The notes beneath the pieces are model-generated. The model was not told the DNA's origin. It saw only the letters and a program-made list of their open reading frames with translations, and searched no databases. From contig CADEEU010000110.1 in NCBI GenBank assembly GCA_902826385.1, positions 1 through 9,996 of the forward strand: DNA of 9,996 nucleotides. The letters run 5' to 3'. Of this stretch, positions 1 to 6,050 are shown piece after piece. The stretch is from an uncultured Acidobacteriota bacterium (GTDB lineage Bacteria > Acidobacteriota > Blastocatellia > Pyrinomonadales > Pyrinomonadaceae). The position numbers and the translations under genes were made by a program. Numbering within the stretch: the stretch's first letter is position 1; every line of letters begins with the position of its first letter.

Positions 1-660
1 ATCTCTTGCGATTCCACACGCCCTGATGGTCGGATCTTTGGCGTAATCCATCTGCGTGATTGGATTCCGGCGGTTTATCACCTGTCTCGCGTTAAACCCG
101 TAACCGTTTTTGCACGGATCGCACGAATAGAATTTGGAGACGTTGTCGCGAAGCTCGTCCCACGTCGGTTTTTTGGTCAGCCATTCGTCCGAGATCACTT
201 TGTGCCAGATCAGATACTGCTGAAATCCGCCGCTCCATTCCCAGTTGTTGCTTAGGAAAATTACCGCTTTCATCTGCCGGTTTCCCATCTCGGCTAGTAC
301 CAGGTCGAGTGCCCCAAGGGCTCCGAGGCTGAGCGAATCCGCTTCGTGCAGCCACGGCCCGACGCGTTCGACTCCGTTCATCGGTCCCGAACCTTCGGCC
401 CCGGCAAGCACACGCAGGTTCGTCACACCGTGAGCTTTCAGAAAATCAAGCTCTTTCCTGAGCCGCTCGACACCGCGTTTCGGATCTTTCTCACGCCCGA
501 GCAAGCTGCCGTACCAATAGTTTGCTCCAATGAAATAGTAAGGCTTGTTGTTGAGAATTAATTGATGGCCTTTGACCGATACGAACCCGCGAGGTTGAGC
601 AACGGCAGTGCTTAAACCAAAGACCAGGAGAATGATCCAGACAGAAACGCGGCTATGCAT
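1..660 (-). CDS. Secreted GH5-type endo-beta-1,4-mannanase, N-terminal part (runs off left edge)
   Basis: An uninterrupted minus-strand frame of 220 codons starts at ATG 658-660 and is still open at base 1. Residues 1-22 look like a signal peptide (basic start, hydrophobic core, cleavage near AVAQ), so the enzyme should be exported. The mature start (KGHQLILNNKPYYFIGANYW, residues 30-49) matches the opening of the GH5 (beta/alpha)8 barrel in bacterial beta-mannanases. Supporting blocks are NLRVLAG (81-87), LAEMGNRQMKAVIFL (122-136), NNWEWSGGF (138-146) and DPTI (209-212). In this family DPTI is followed by the strand carrying the Asn-Glu acid/base pair; here residues 215-220 read CGIARD, which does not fit and may be poor sequence at the edge. 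The nucleophile Glu and the rest of the barrel lie outside. The gene is 66 bp downstream of a VWA protein gene on the same strand and may be co-transcribed with it. No strong ribosome binding site is visible. Hydrolysis of mannan is inferred from family; another GH5 substrate is possible. Confidence 0.82.
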   Translation of the reverse strand, partial: MHSRVSVWIILLVFGLSTAVAQPRGFVSVKGHQLILNNKPYYFIGANYWYGSLLGREKDPKRGVERLRKELDFLKAHGVTNLRVLAGAEGSGPMNGVERVGPWLHEADSLSLGALGALDLVLAEMGNRQMKAVIFLSNNWEWSGGFQQYLIWHKVISDEWLTKKPTWDELRDNVSKFYSCDPCKNGYGFNARQVINRRNPITQMDYAKDPTIRACGIARD

Positions 661-726
661 GCCGAAAAGAATAGCCCAGAAATGCGAAATCTGAAATGTT
701 TAAATCGCCGATACTTAAAAGCGGCG

Positions 727-1890
727 TCAGCTCTTTAACTCGGAAACCTGCGGGTCGGGCTGCGGCTCTTTCTTTTGTTTCACCACATAATTTGTCTTCG
801 CCCGTACAACCGAGCGAGGACGGGAGACTTGGATCTTTATCGATTTTCGCTCGCCGGGAATGCGGTCGGTGTTGGCGTAATAACCCACCGAGTAACGACG
901 GCGAAGCTCTTCGGCAACGCCTGAGAACGAGGCTTCCAGGTTCGTAAGCGAATCGGCTTCGAATATGCGGCCGCCACTGTTTGCGGCCAGGGCTTCAAGA
1001 TAAGTTTTGCCCCGGGCGTATTCGGCGGCACTCGAACCGCGCAGGCGGACGGAAACTCCGGGCGGAAACTGCATTCCCGGCAAGGCGGCGATCTGCGGGC
1101 CGCCCTGCATGGATTCCTGCGTGTCGTAGCGGATCGGGTAAAACAATGCGTCGATCTCTTCAACCCCCGCGACGGTCGATTGATAACTCGCTCGCCGCGA
1201 CGTCGTGTCGACACCGTCTGTGAACAAAACCACGGCTTTACGCCCCGGCGTATTTACCATTTCGAGCCCGGACACGGCGTCCACCGCGTCGTAAAGACTG
1301 GTGCCGCTGCCGAAATTCGCTTTGTAAATAGCGGCGTAGAGCGTCTTTTTATCGTTTGTCGGTTCGCACAAAATCTTTGGCCGCTGATCGAACGCGACGA
1401 CCATAACCTGGTCTGCCGGCCTCAGCTGATTCACAAACGTCAGTGCCGCGTAATGTATCTCGTCGATCTTGTATTTGGTCGACGGACTGGTGTCTATCAT
1501 CAAGATGACGGTGAACGGCGTTTCCTCGGACTGAAAATAGGTGATCGCCTGCGGCACACCATTCTCGAATATCTTGAAATCTTTTTTCTTTAGGCCGGGA
1601 ATGAATCGACCGTTACGGTCCATGACGGACACCGGAGTCGTAACCAGATCGGTATCGACAGTGATGATCTCATCATCATCTTTTTTCAACGCTTTTTGGG
1701 CGGCGGGCGATGGCGGAGGCGGCGGAAGCGTAGTCGAATCGCCCAATGCCGGAGCCCGTTTGGGCGTCGGGGAATCGTTTTCAATCGTCGGCTTCTGTTT
1801 CGGCCGGGCCGCTCGCCGATTGTTTTGTGCCAAGACTGACGAACCCGCAAAACAAGCAAGGATTAAGGCAAAAAGGATTCTCTTATTCAT
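727..1890 (-). CDS. Secreted VWA-domain protein of the acidobacterial VWFA-related family
   Basis: The protein has 387 residues. Residues 1-22 form a signal peptide (MNKRILFALILACF...VLAQ). A low-complexity basic and proline-rich linker with PPPPPSP follows to about residue 70, then an acidic KKDDDE stretch and a beta-rich segment containing DRNGRFIPGLKKKDFKIFENG. The VWA domain spans about 126-320 with a complete metal-ion-dependent adhesion site: DTSPS (D133, S135, S137), T197 in GSGTSLYDAV, and D225 in FTDGVD. The C-terminal part (RRRYSVGYY, then NYVVKQKK) is typical of the acidobacterial family. Proteins of this kind are exported and thought to bind ligands through the metal site; the partner is unknown. 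The ATG at 1890 is chosen because GGAGG lies 7 nt upstream; an in-frame TTG at 1896 would leave only 1 nt to that site. A GH5 mannanase gene follows 66 bp downstream, and a paralogue lies at 6957-8024. Confidence 0.9.
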   Translation of the reverse strand: MNKRILFALILACFAGSSVLAQNNRRAARPKQKPTIENDSPTPKRAPALGDSTTLPPPPPSPAAQKALKKDDDEIITVDTDLVTTPVSVMDRNGRFIPGLKKKDFKIFENGVPQAITYFQSEETPFTVILMIDTSPSTKYKIDEIHYAALTFVNQLRPADQVMVVAFDQRPKILCEPTNDKKTLYAAIYKANFGSGTSLYDAVDAVSGLEMVNTPGRKAVVLFTDGVDTTSRRASYQSTVAGVEEIDALFYPIRYDTQESMQGGPQIAALPGMQFPPGVSVRLRGSSAAEYARGKTYLEALAANSGGRIFEADSLTNLEASFSGVAEELRRRYSVGYYANTDRIPGERKSIKIQVSRPRSVVRAKTNYVVKQKKEPQPDPQVSELKS

Positions 1891-1897
1891 GGGCAAA

Positions 1898-1902
1898 CCT
1901 CC
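1898..1902 (-). promoter_or_regulatory. Ribosome binding site that fixes the VWA gene start
   Basis: The minus strand reads GGAGG, 7 nt before the ATG at 1888-1890. The spacing is right for ATG 1890 and rules out the in-frame TTG two codons upstream. Confidence 0.8.
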
Positions 1903-1956
1903 GGGACGATGGATGTGCTGGTTGGTATCGGAATTTGAGGGAAAGAAAACAGGGAA

Positions 1957-1984
1957 AGTATCGCAAAGAATCGGCGCAAATCAA
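1957..1984 (-). promoter_or_regulatory. Candidate promoter for the VWA protein gene
   Basis: On the minus strand TTGATT (1979-1984) is followed after 16 bp by GATACT (1957-1962), each matching 4 of 6 sigma-70 consensus bases. Transcription would start near 1950, giving a leader of about 60 nt. The match is modest and rests on sequence alone. Confidence 0.3.
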
Positions 1985-2239
1985 TGCCGCCGCCAAGCGG
2001 AAGCGACATGATAGGACCACAGGCAGCGTTATAAAATATCAACACCGCAAAACCTAAGTCGGACGGCCCTGAGGCACCGAGCCGTATCTAACAAACAGTT
2101 CTCGCTTTCACGAAAATAGTACACCGTTCGGCAGCAATTTGTGACATCAAACTTGATACGCTCGAACCCGTCTTACGGTTACAGCGGTTGTCTGAAATAA
2201 GCGAATAATATCCGCCAGTGATCTGTACTTTAGATTGTT

Positions 2240-2255
2240 TGTGATGAACTTCACT
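2240..2255. promoter_or_regulatory. CRP/FNR-family-like dyad upstream of trmFO
   Basis: TGTGATGAACTTCACT fits the TGTGA-N6-TCACA pattern at 9 of 10 conserved half-site positions. It lies about 130 bp before the trmFO start and about 350 bp from the VWA start. A single such match can occur by chance, and the regulator used by this organism is unknown. Confidence 0.25.
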
Positions 2256-2344
2256 TAATGCATTACGTCCTGTTCAAATTAAACTGCGGTACCGAATAAG
2301 GTTACGCCGGGTTCCAATACGAAGACCGTCAATTTCCTCTCAGG

Positions 2345-2373
2345 TTAAACGACAGGGTCCAATCATTTATACT
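2345..2373 (+). promoter_or_regulatory. Candidate promoter placing the trmFO transcript start at its GTG codon
   Basis: TATACT (2368-2373) matches 5 of 6 bases of the -10 consensus. A weak -35 (TTAAAC, 2345-2350, 3 of 6) lies 17 bp upstream. The expected transcription start is about 2380-2381, directly before the GTG start at 2382, so the mRNA would be leaderless or nearly so. Confidence 0.4.
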
Positions 2374-2381
2374 CAATTTCA

Positions 2382-3767
2382 GTGAAAGATTTTGTAAATG
2401 TAATCGGCGGCGGACTTGCCGGCGTCGAAGCCGCGTGGCAGGCCGCCGAGGCCGGGGCGAAAGTGCGTTTGTATGAAATGCGGCCCGTGCAGCAGACGCC
2501 GGCGCATCGGACGGACAAGTTGGCGGAGATCGTTTGTTCGAACTCGCTGAAGACGGACGAACCGGGGTCGGCACCGTATTTGTTAAAGGAAGAGTTGCGA
2601 CGCGGCGGTTCGATGGTGATGGAAGCGGCTGCTGCGACACGCGTTCCGGCTGGGGCGGCGTTGTCGGTCGATCGGATAAAGTTTGCGGAGTTTGTCACTG
2701 AACGTATAGAAAAGCATCCGAATATTGAAATCGTGCGCGAGGAAGTGAGAGAAATCCCCACCGGCGGACGGGGCGTCGGCGTTCCGACGATCCTTGCGAC
2801 CGGGCCGCTTACTTCGGACGCGTTGACCGCGGAGATAATGCGGTTTACGGGCGACGATCAGCTTTATTTTTACGATGCGATCGCGCCGATCGTCGCGGCG
2901 GATTCGATAGATATGTCGATCGCGTTCAAGGCGGCACGATACGACAAGGGCGGCGACGATTACATCAATTGTCCGATGAATCGTGATCAGTACGAGACGT
3001 TCATCGCGGAAGTGCTGGCCGCAAAGTCGGTTCCGCTCAAACGCTTTGAGGAAACACACTGGTTCGAAAGCTGCCTGCCGATAGAAGAGATCGCCCGACG
3101 TGGGCCCGAGACGCTGCGGTTCGGGCCGATGAAGCCGAAAGGCCTGCGCCACCCGAAAACAGGCGAAGAACCGTATGCCTGTGTACAGCTAAGACAGGAA
3201 AACCTGATGGCCGATGCCTACGGAATGGTCGGTTTTCAAAACCATCTGCGATATGGCGAACAGGCCAGAGTTTTAAGGCTGATCCCCGGTTTGGAAAACG
3301 CGGAGTTTTTACAGTACGGCCAGATACACCGCAATACATTCATTAATTCGCCGAAAATTCTAAACGAAACGCTTGCCACAAAGGCCGATCCACATTTGTT
3401 TTTCGCGGGCCAGATAACTGGCGTTGAAGGGTATGTCGAATCGGTCGCGACCGGATGGTTAGCGGGAATAAATGCCGTGCGCGTATTGCGAGATCAGCCG
3501 ATGATAACTGCTCCGCCGACATCCGCCATCGGTGCGTTGTGCCGGTATGTATCGAACGTGGAAACTAAGAATTTCCAACCTGTGAACATCACATTTGGAT
3601 TATTGGAACCGCTGCCCGTTGAACTCAGGAAAAAACACCGCAACAAACGCGACCGGCATGAGGTGCAGGTTGAACTGGCGTTGAAGGATTGGGATGAGTT
3701 CATCGGCACTTCTGGGATAGTTGCTCTTCCGTCGGGAATTAGCCGAATGAGTGCAGAGGTAAGGTAG
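2382..3767 (+). CDS. trmFO: Methylenetetrahydrofolate-tRNA-(uracil-54-C5)-methyltransferase (FADH2-oxidizing)
   Basis: TrmFO methylates U54 in the T-loop of tRNA to m5U, taking the one-carbon unit from 5,10-methylene-tetrahydrofolate and reducing it with FADH2; it acts in the cytoplasm. The 461-residue length is normal for the family. The FAD-binding Rossmann motif is NVIGGGLAGVEAAW at residues 6-19. The conserved VCSNSLKTDEPGSAPYLLKE block (51-70) carries C52, and WFESCLPIEE (227-236) carries C231; by position these match the two functional cysteines of the Bacillus subtilis enzyme (C53 and the nucleophile C226). CVQLRQEN and the GQITGVEGYVES block near the C-terminal FAD site are also present. 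GTG at 2382 is the only start that keeps the dinucleotide-binding motif at the expected place, and no in-frame ATG, GTG or TTG lies close upstream. There is no clear Shine-Dalgarno sequence. It is an informational housekeeping gene with no evident functional link to its neighbours. Confidence 0.97.
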   Translation: MKDFVNVIGGGLAGVEAAWQAAEAGAKVRLYEMRPVQQTPAHRTDKLAEIVCSNSLKTDEPGSAPYLLKEELRRGGSMVMEAAAATRVPAGAALSVDRIKFAEFVTERIEKHPNIEIVREEVREIPTGGRGVGVPTILATGPLTSDALTAEIMRFTGDDQLYFYDAIAPIVAADSIDMSIAFKAARYDKGGDDYINCPMNRDQYETFIAEVLAAKSVPLKRFEETHWFESCLPIEEIARRGPETLRFGPMKPKGLRHPKTGEEPYACVQLRQENLMADAYGMVGFQNHLRYGEQARVLRLIPGLENAEFLQYGQIHRNTFINSPKILNETLATKADPHLFFAGQITGVEGYVESVATGWLAGINAVRVLRDQPMITAPPTSAIGALCRYVSNVETKNFQPVNITFGLLEPLPVELRKKHRNKRDRHEVQVELALKDWDEFIGTSGIVALPSGISRMSAEVR

Positions 3768-3795
3768 AGATTGAACTAATAAATTTGTTTAAGTT

Positions 3796-4038
3796 ATGAA
3801 TCCAGAGCCGCTGAAATTTCTGCATTCTGAAGCCGCACTAATCGAATTGAAGCTAGAGTATTTCAGAAGAGTTTCGACCGAAGATTTGATCGGGTCTCTG
3901 AAACCCGAAACGGCAAATGCATTGAAAACAAAACCAGATGGTACGATAATGGACGGTCATCATCGCATCAAGGTTTTGCTTGAGCGAGGTATAAAAGTTG
4001 ACGAACTTCCCCGCGAAATCTGGGAGAGGGTGGAATGA
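3796..4038 (+). CDS. Small ParB/sulfiredoxin-fold-like protein with a DGHHR motif
   Basis: This 80-residue protein has no signal peptide or membrane segment. Its recognisable part is DGTIMDGHHRIKVLLERG (48-65). The D-G-H-H-R core (D53-R57) followed by a helix resembles the nucleotide/phosphate-binding motif of ParB N-terminal-like and sulfiredoxin-like folds. Families with this fold include DNA-partition CTPases, nucleases and some small-molecule kinases, so the fold alone does not give a reaction. At 80 residues it holds only the core of such a domain and no helix-turn-helix. It starts 28 bp after trmFO with no strong ribosome binding site. Its TGA overlaps the ATG of the phosphatase-like gene in the sequence ATGA, so the two are probably translationally coupled and act together. 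I do not know its substrate. Confidence 0.72.
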   Translation: MNPEPLKFLHSEAALIELKLEYFRRVSTEDLIGSLKPETANALKTKPDGTIMDGHHRIKVLLERGIKVDELPREIWERVE

Positions 4039-4541
4039 ATTCCGATATTTTCTGGACAAACGAAAGACTTCCTGGACGCATAGCACTGCTTGCAAGACCG
4101 CGGGGAGGCGATTGGCTTGAAAACGAAGTCACCGCGTGGGCCGACAATGGAATCAACGTCGTCGTCTCGATGCTTGAAGAGTCGGAAATACGGGAGTTTG
4201 AACTTCAACGGGAGGCTGAGTGGTGCGTTGCAAACAATATTGAATTCCTATCTTTTCCCGTGGCCGACAGAGGGGTTCCTGCGATGAACAAACGCCTTCT
4301 GACTTTAACTAGCGAACTAAGAACAGCGATTCTGGCTGGCAAGAGCGTTGGCATTCACTGTCGGCAAAGTCGCGGACGAGCGCCTTTGCTTGCTGCGGCT
4401 TTGATGACCTTGTTCGGCGTCGAACCTGTTGACGCATTGCGACAGCTAAGTCTCGCCCGTGGTCTCGAAGTCCCGGAAACGACCGAACAAATGGAATGGG
4501 TCAAGAATTTTGCGGACCAGGCTGCGTTGACTCTGTCTTAA
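4035..4541 (+). CDS. CX5R tyrosine/dual-specificity phosphatase-like protein
   Basis: The 168-residue cytoplasmic protein has the layout of a compact protein-tyrosine or dual-specificity phosphatase. A beta strand with INVVVSM (40-46) precedes FPVADRGVP (74-82), where D78 sits in the general-acid loop. The phosphate-binding loop is IHCRQSRGRAPL (107-118) with nucleophile C109 and R115. All three catalytic residues are therefore present. Two loop positions are unusual: S112 replaces the common Gly, and A116 replaces the Ser/Thr that normally follows the Arg and helps phosphoenzyme breakdown, so activity could be slow or the substrate non-standard. The start codon overlaps the stop of the DGHHR gene by 4 bases. 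The target might be a phosphoprotein, RNA 5' end or small phosphate ester; nothing here decides between them. A hairpin follows the stop codon. Confidence 0.82.
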   Translation: MNSDIFWTNERLPGRIALLARPRGGDWLENEVTAWADNGINVVVSMLEESEIREFELQREAEWCVANNIEFLSFPVADRGVPAMNKRLLTLTSELRTAILAGKSVGIHCRQSRGRAPLLAAALMTLFGVEPVDALRQLSLARGLEVPETTEQMEWVKNFADQAALTLS

Positions 4542-4555
4542 AACGTCTAGAAATC

Positions 4556-4601
4556 TGGGATGCATGGATCGAAACCGTGAACGGCCGGTCGATGCATCCC
4601 A
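4556..4601. terminator. Long hairpin between convergent genes, possible bidirectional terminator
   Basis: TGGGATGCAT (4556-4565) and ATGCATCCCA (4592-4601) form a perfect 10-bp stem around a 26-nt loop that itself contains CCG-TGAA-CGG. It lies between the ends of the phosphatase-like gene (4541) and the methionine synthase-like gene (4621), where a shared terminator is expected. It is followed by AAAA on the plus strand and GATTTCT on the minus strand, so no strong U-tract supports intrinsic termination in either direction. Confidence 0.45.
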
Positions 4602-4620
4602 AAATACTTGCAAAAGAGAG

Positions 4621-5775
4621 CTACTGAGCGGCGGCCTTTGCGAACAGCTGTTCGGAAGCCATCGCGGTTCCCTTTATCCGCGATTCGATCTTCTGAAACG
4701 CGATGTCGCGGGCCACGTCGGGCGAACCGTGTTTTGGCTTGACGTCGATGCTGAACGGCGAAAAGCCGCAATCGTCGGTTGAACCCAATCGATCGACCGG
4801 AATGTACTTGGCCGCAAGCAGCAGATCGTCACGGACTTCTTCGGCTGTCTCGACGCGAGGATTCTGCGGATTTATGACGCCGATAAAGCAAACTTGCTTA
4901 ACTCCATTGGCGTCTTCACGGCTGTGTTCGCCGAGCATTTTGTACACCTTTTCCTTGTCGGGCTCACTGGCGAGCTGGATCAGAAAATAACCGGCGTTCA
5001 TTTTGAACATGCTCGGCAGCAGTTCCGCGTAATCAACATCGGCGCTGTGGGTCGAATCACAGTCGCCGCCCGGGCAGGTGTGAATACCGATATCCTTCCG
5101 CTCCTCGGCAGTAAACCGATCTAAAACGCGGTTGTTGAGATCGATAAAGCCTTCGAGCATTCCGCGTCCGGTCCACGGGTTGTTCGGGTCGTTGCGGCAA
5201 GCCAGCCGTCCTTCGGTAAAATCGATCGAGACGCGTTTTGCACCCGCGGCAAAACATTTGCGAATGTCCTTTTCGCATTCATCGACCAGATCGCTCAAAA
5301 ACTGTTCACGTGTGTAGCCGGGAACTTCACCGTCAAGCGGATAGAGCAAGGCAAGCATCGAAGGCGCGATCACCGCCTGTTTCAGCGGCTTTGAAGCCTG
5401 CGGGACGGCCTTTTCGAGATAATCGGCCGCGTAGGTTTTGTACCTGAACGGGCCGCCCGTCAGCCGAGGAAGCTGCCGATGATGACCGTCGGTAAATATC
5501 GCAAAATACTGGCCGTCGCCGGCAAGGTTTTCTGCGAGGCCGGTACCGGCAAGGGTGTCCGTCAATGGATACGTGGCAAAGCTTGACGCCCGCTGTTCGC
5601 CGTCCGAGTTGATCGGCGAGCCCGTCGCTTCCATGCGTTTGATGGAATCGAGACAAGCGGCGTCCTGCTCCGCCACGAGTTCCGCCAGTGATATTTTCCC
5701 TGCGTCATAATCTGCGAAGGCAGCCTGAAGTTTAGCGGGTCGCGGAAGCGATCCGACCGGTTCGGTTGGAATCAT
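4621..5775 (-). CDS. Stand-alone cobalamin-independent methionine synthase (MetE C-terminal domain)-like protein
   Basis: The 384-residue protein corresponds to the catalytic C-terminal barrel of MetE without the N-terminal domain of the roughly 750-residue enzyme. Such proteins transfer a methyl group from a folate or related donor to a zinc-bound thiol such as homocysteine. It starts with the family-like PTEPVGSLPRP (3-13). Zinc ligands are visible as H232 and C234 in GIHTCPGGDC and C336 in GSTDDCGFSPF. The region that carries the Glu ligand in MetE reads GYFLIQLASE (262-271), so that ligand is uncertain. RVSIDFTEGRLACR (181-194) resembles the conserved substrate-site segment. AGGAGG lies 10 nt before the ATG. 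The gene is divergent from a TauE/SafE-type exporter, which hints at sulfur metabolism. The methyl donor and acceptor may differ from those of true MetE, so no gene symbol is given. Confidence 0.85.
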   Translation of the reverse strand: MIPTEPVGSLPRPAKLQAAFADYDAGKISLAELVAEQDAACLDSIKRMEATGSPINSDGEQRASSFATYPLTDTLAGTGLAENLAGDGQYFAIFTDGHHRQLPRLTGGPFRYKTYAADYLEKAVPQASKPLKQAVIAPSMLALLYPLDGEVPGYTREQFLSDLVDECEKDIRKCFAAGAKRVSIDFTEGRLACRNDPNNPWTGRGMLEGFIDLNNRVLDRFTAEERKDIGIHTCPGGDCDSTHSADVDYAELLPSMFKMNAGYFLIQLASEPDKEKVYKMLGEHSREDANGVKQVCFIGVINPQNPRVETAEEVRDDLLLAAKYIPVDRLGSTDDCGFSPFSIDVKPKHGSPDVARDIAFQKIESRIKGTAMASEQLFAKAAAQ

Positions 5776-5785
5776 CGCTTATTAT

Positions 5786-5791
5786 CCTCCT
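5786..5791 (-). promoter_or_regulatory. Strong ribosome binding site of the methionine synthase-like gene
   Basis: The minus strand reads AGGAGG with a 10-nt gap to the ATG at 5773-5775. It is one of only two clear Shine-Dalgarno sequences in the window and supports this start. Confidence 0.75.
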
Positions 5792-5822
5792 CTTAAATTG
5801 TCTAACTTGGTTGTGGAACCTT

Positions 5823-5850
5823 AGTATAGACCTTTGGTACGGCAGTGCAA
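5823..5850 (-). promoter_or_regulatory. Candidate promoter for the methionine synthase-like gene
   Basis: On the minus strand TTGCAC (5845-5850) is followed after 16 bp by TATACT (5823-5828), a 5-of-6 match to the -10 consensus. The -35 is weak (3 of 6). A start near 5816 would give a leader of about 40 nt ending in the AGGAGG site. Confidence 0.45.
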
Positions 5851-5871
5851 GGCATTTCTTGAAAGTGCCGT
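5839..5871. promoter_or_regulatory. Interrupted dyad between divergent promoters, possible operator
   Basis: ACGGCA (5839-5844) is mirrored by TGCCGT (5866-5871). Inside them CAAG is mirrored by CTTG around a 6-bp centre, with nearly equal spacers of 3 and 4 bp. The dyad overlaps both candidate -35 boxes of the divergent pair, the position expected for a shared operator. No known regulator is recognised. Confidence 0.3.
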
Positions 5872-5885
5872 TCTTAAACTTTAAT
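5859..5885 (+). promoter_or_regulatory. Candidate promoter for the TauE/SafE-type exporter gene
   Basis: TTGAAA (5859-5864, 5 of 6) and TTTAAT (5880-5885, 5 of 6) are separated by 15 bp, slightly short. Transcription would start near 5892, leaving a leader of about 160 nt before the ATG at 6051. That leader includes a small GGTCG/CGACC hairpin at 5926-5944. Confidence 0.35.
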
Positions 5886-6050
5886 GCGTTCCTTAATCAC
5901 CTTTCTTCTTATTCCTCTCCTATATGGTCGGGCTTGTCTCGACCACCGAAGGAGCGGAATAAGACGAAAATGAAAGGAAAGAAAGATAAACCCATGACAC
6001 AAATTTAGGACGACGGATTGAACCGCCAGCGCGAACTCAGCGGGTAAACC

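Larger units (their letters stand above)
1891..2381. other. Intergenic region between the divergent VWA and trmFO genes
   Basis: About 490 bp lie between two divergently transcribed genes with no convincing coding frame; the frames that cross it are continuations of the VWA antisense frame and lack family resemblance. It holds the VWA ribosome binding site and candidate promoter on the left. On the right are a CRP-like dyad at 2240-2255 and a -10-like TATACT immediately before trmFO. A near-perfect 15-bp palindrome, GCGAATAATATCCGC (6 of 7 paired positions), lies at 2201-2215. I see no tRNA, riboswitch or transposon end. Confidence 0.6.

Noticed and set aside
1180..1593. 137-codon open frame on the plus strand
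   Set aside because: It lies wholly antisense to the VWA protein gene, has no family resemblance and no ribosome binding site.
2583..3152. 189-codon open frame on the minus strand
   Set aside because: It is antisense to trmFO, and its Arg-rich composition is typical of a reverse frame of a biased gene.
5926..5944. GGTCG/CGACC hairpin resembling a tRNA arm
   Set aside because: The loop does not carry the T-loop consensus and no acceptor, D or anticodon arm can be built around it.
5766..6008. 80-codon open frame on the plus strand between the divergent genes
   Set aside because: It starts inside the methionine synthase-like gene, crosses its promoter region and resembles no known protein. 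Its last 12 codons (MKGKKDKPMTQI) could be a mini-ORF, but nothing supports translation.
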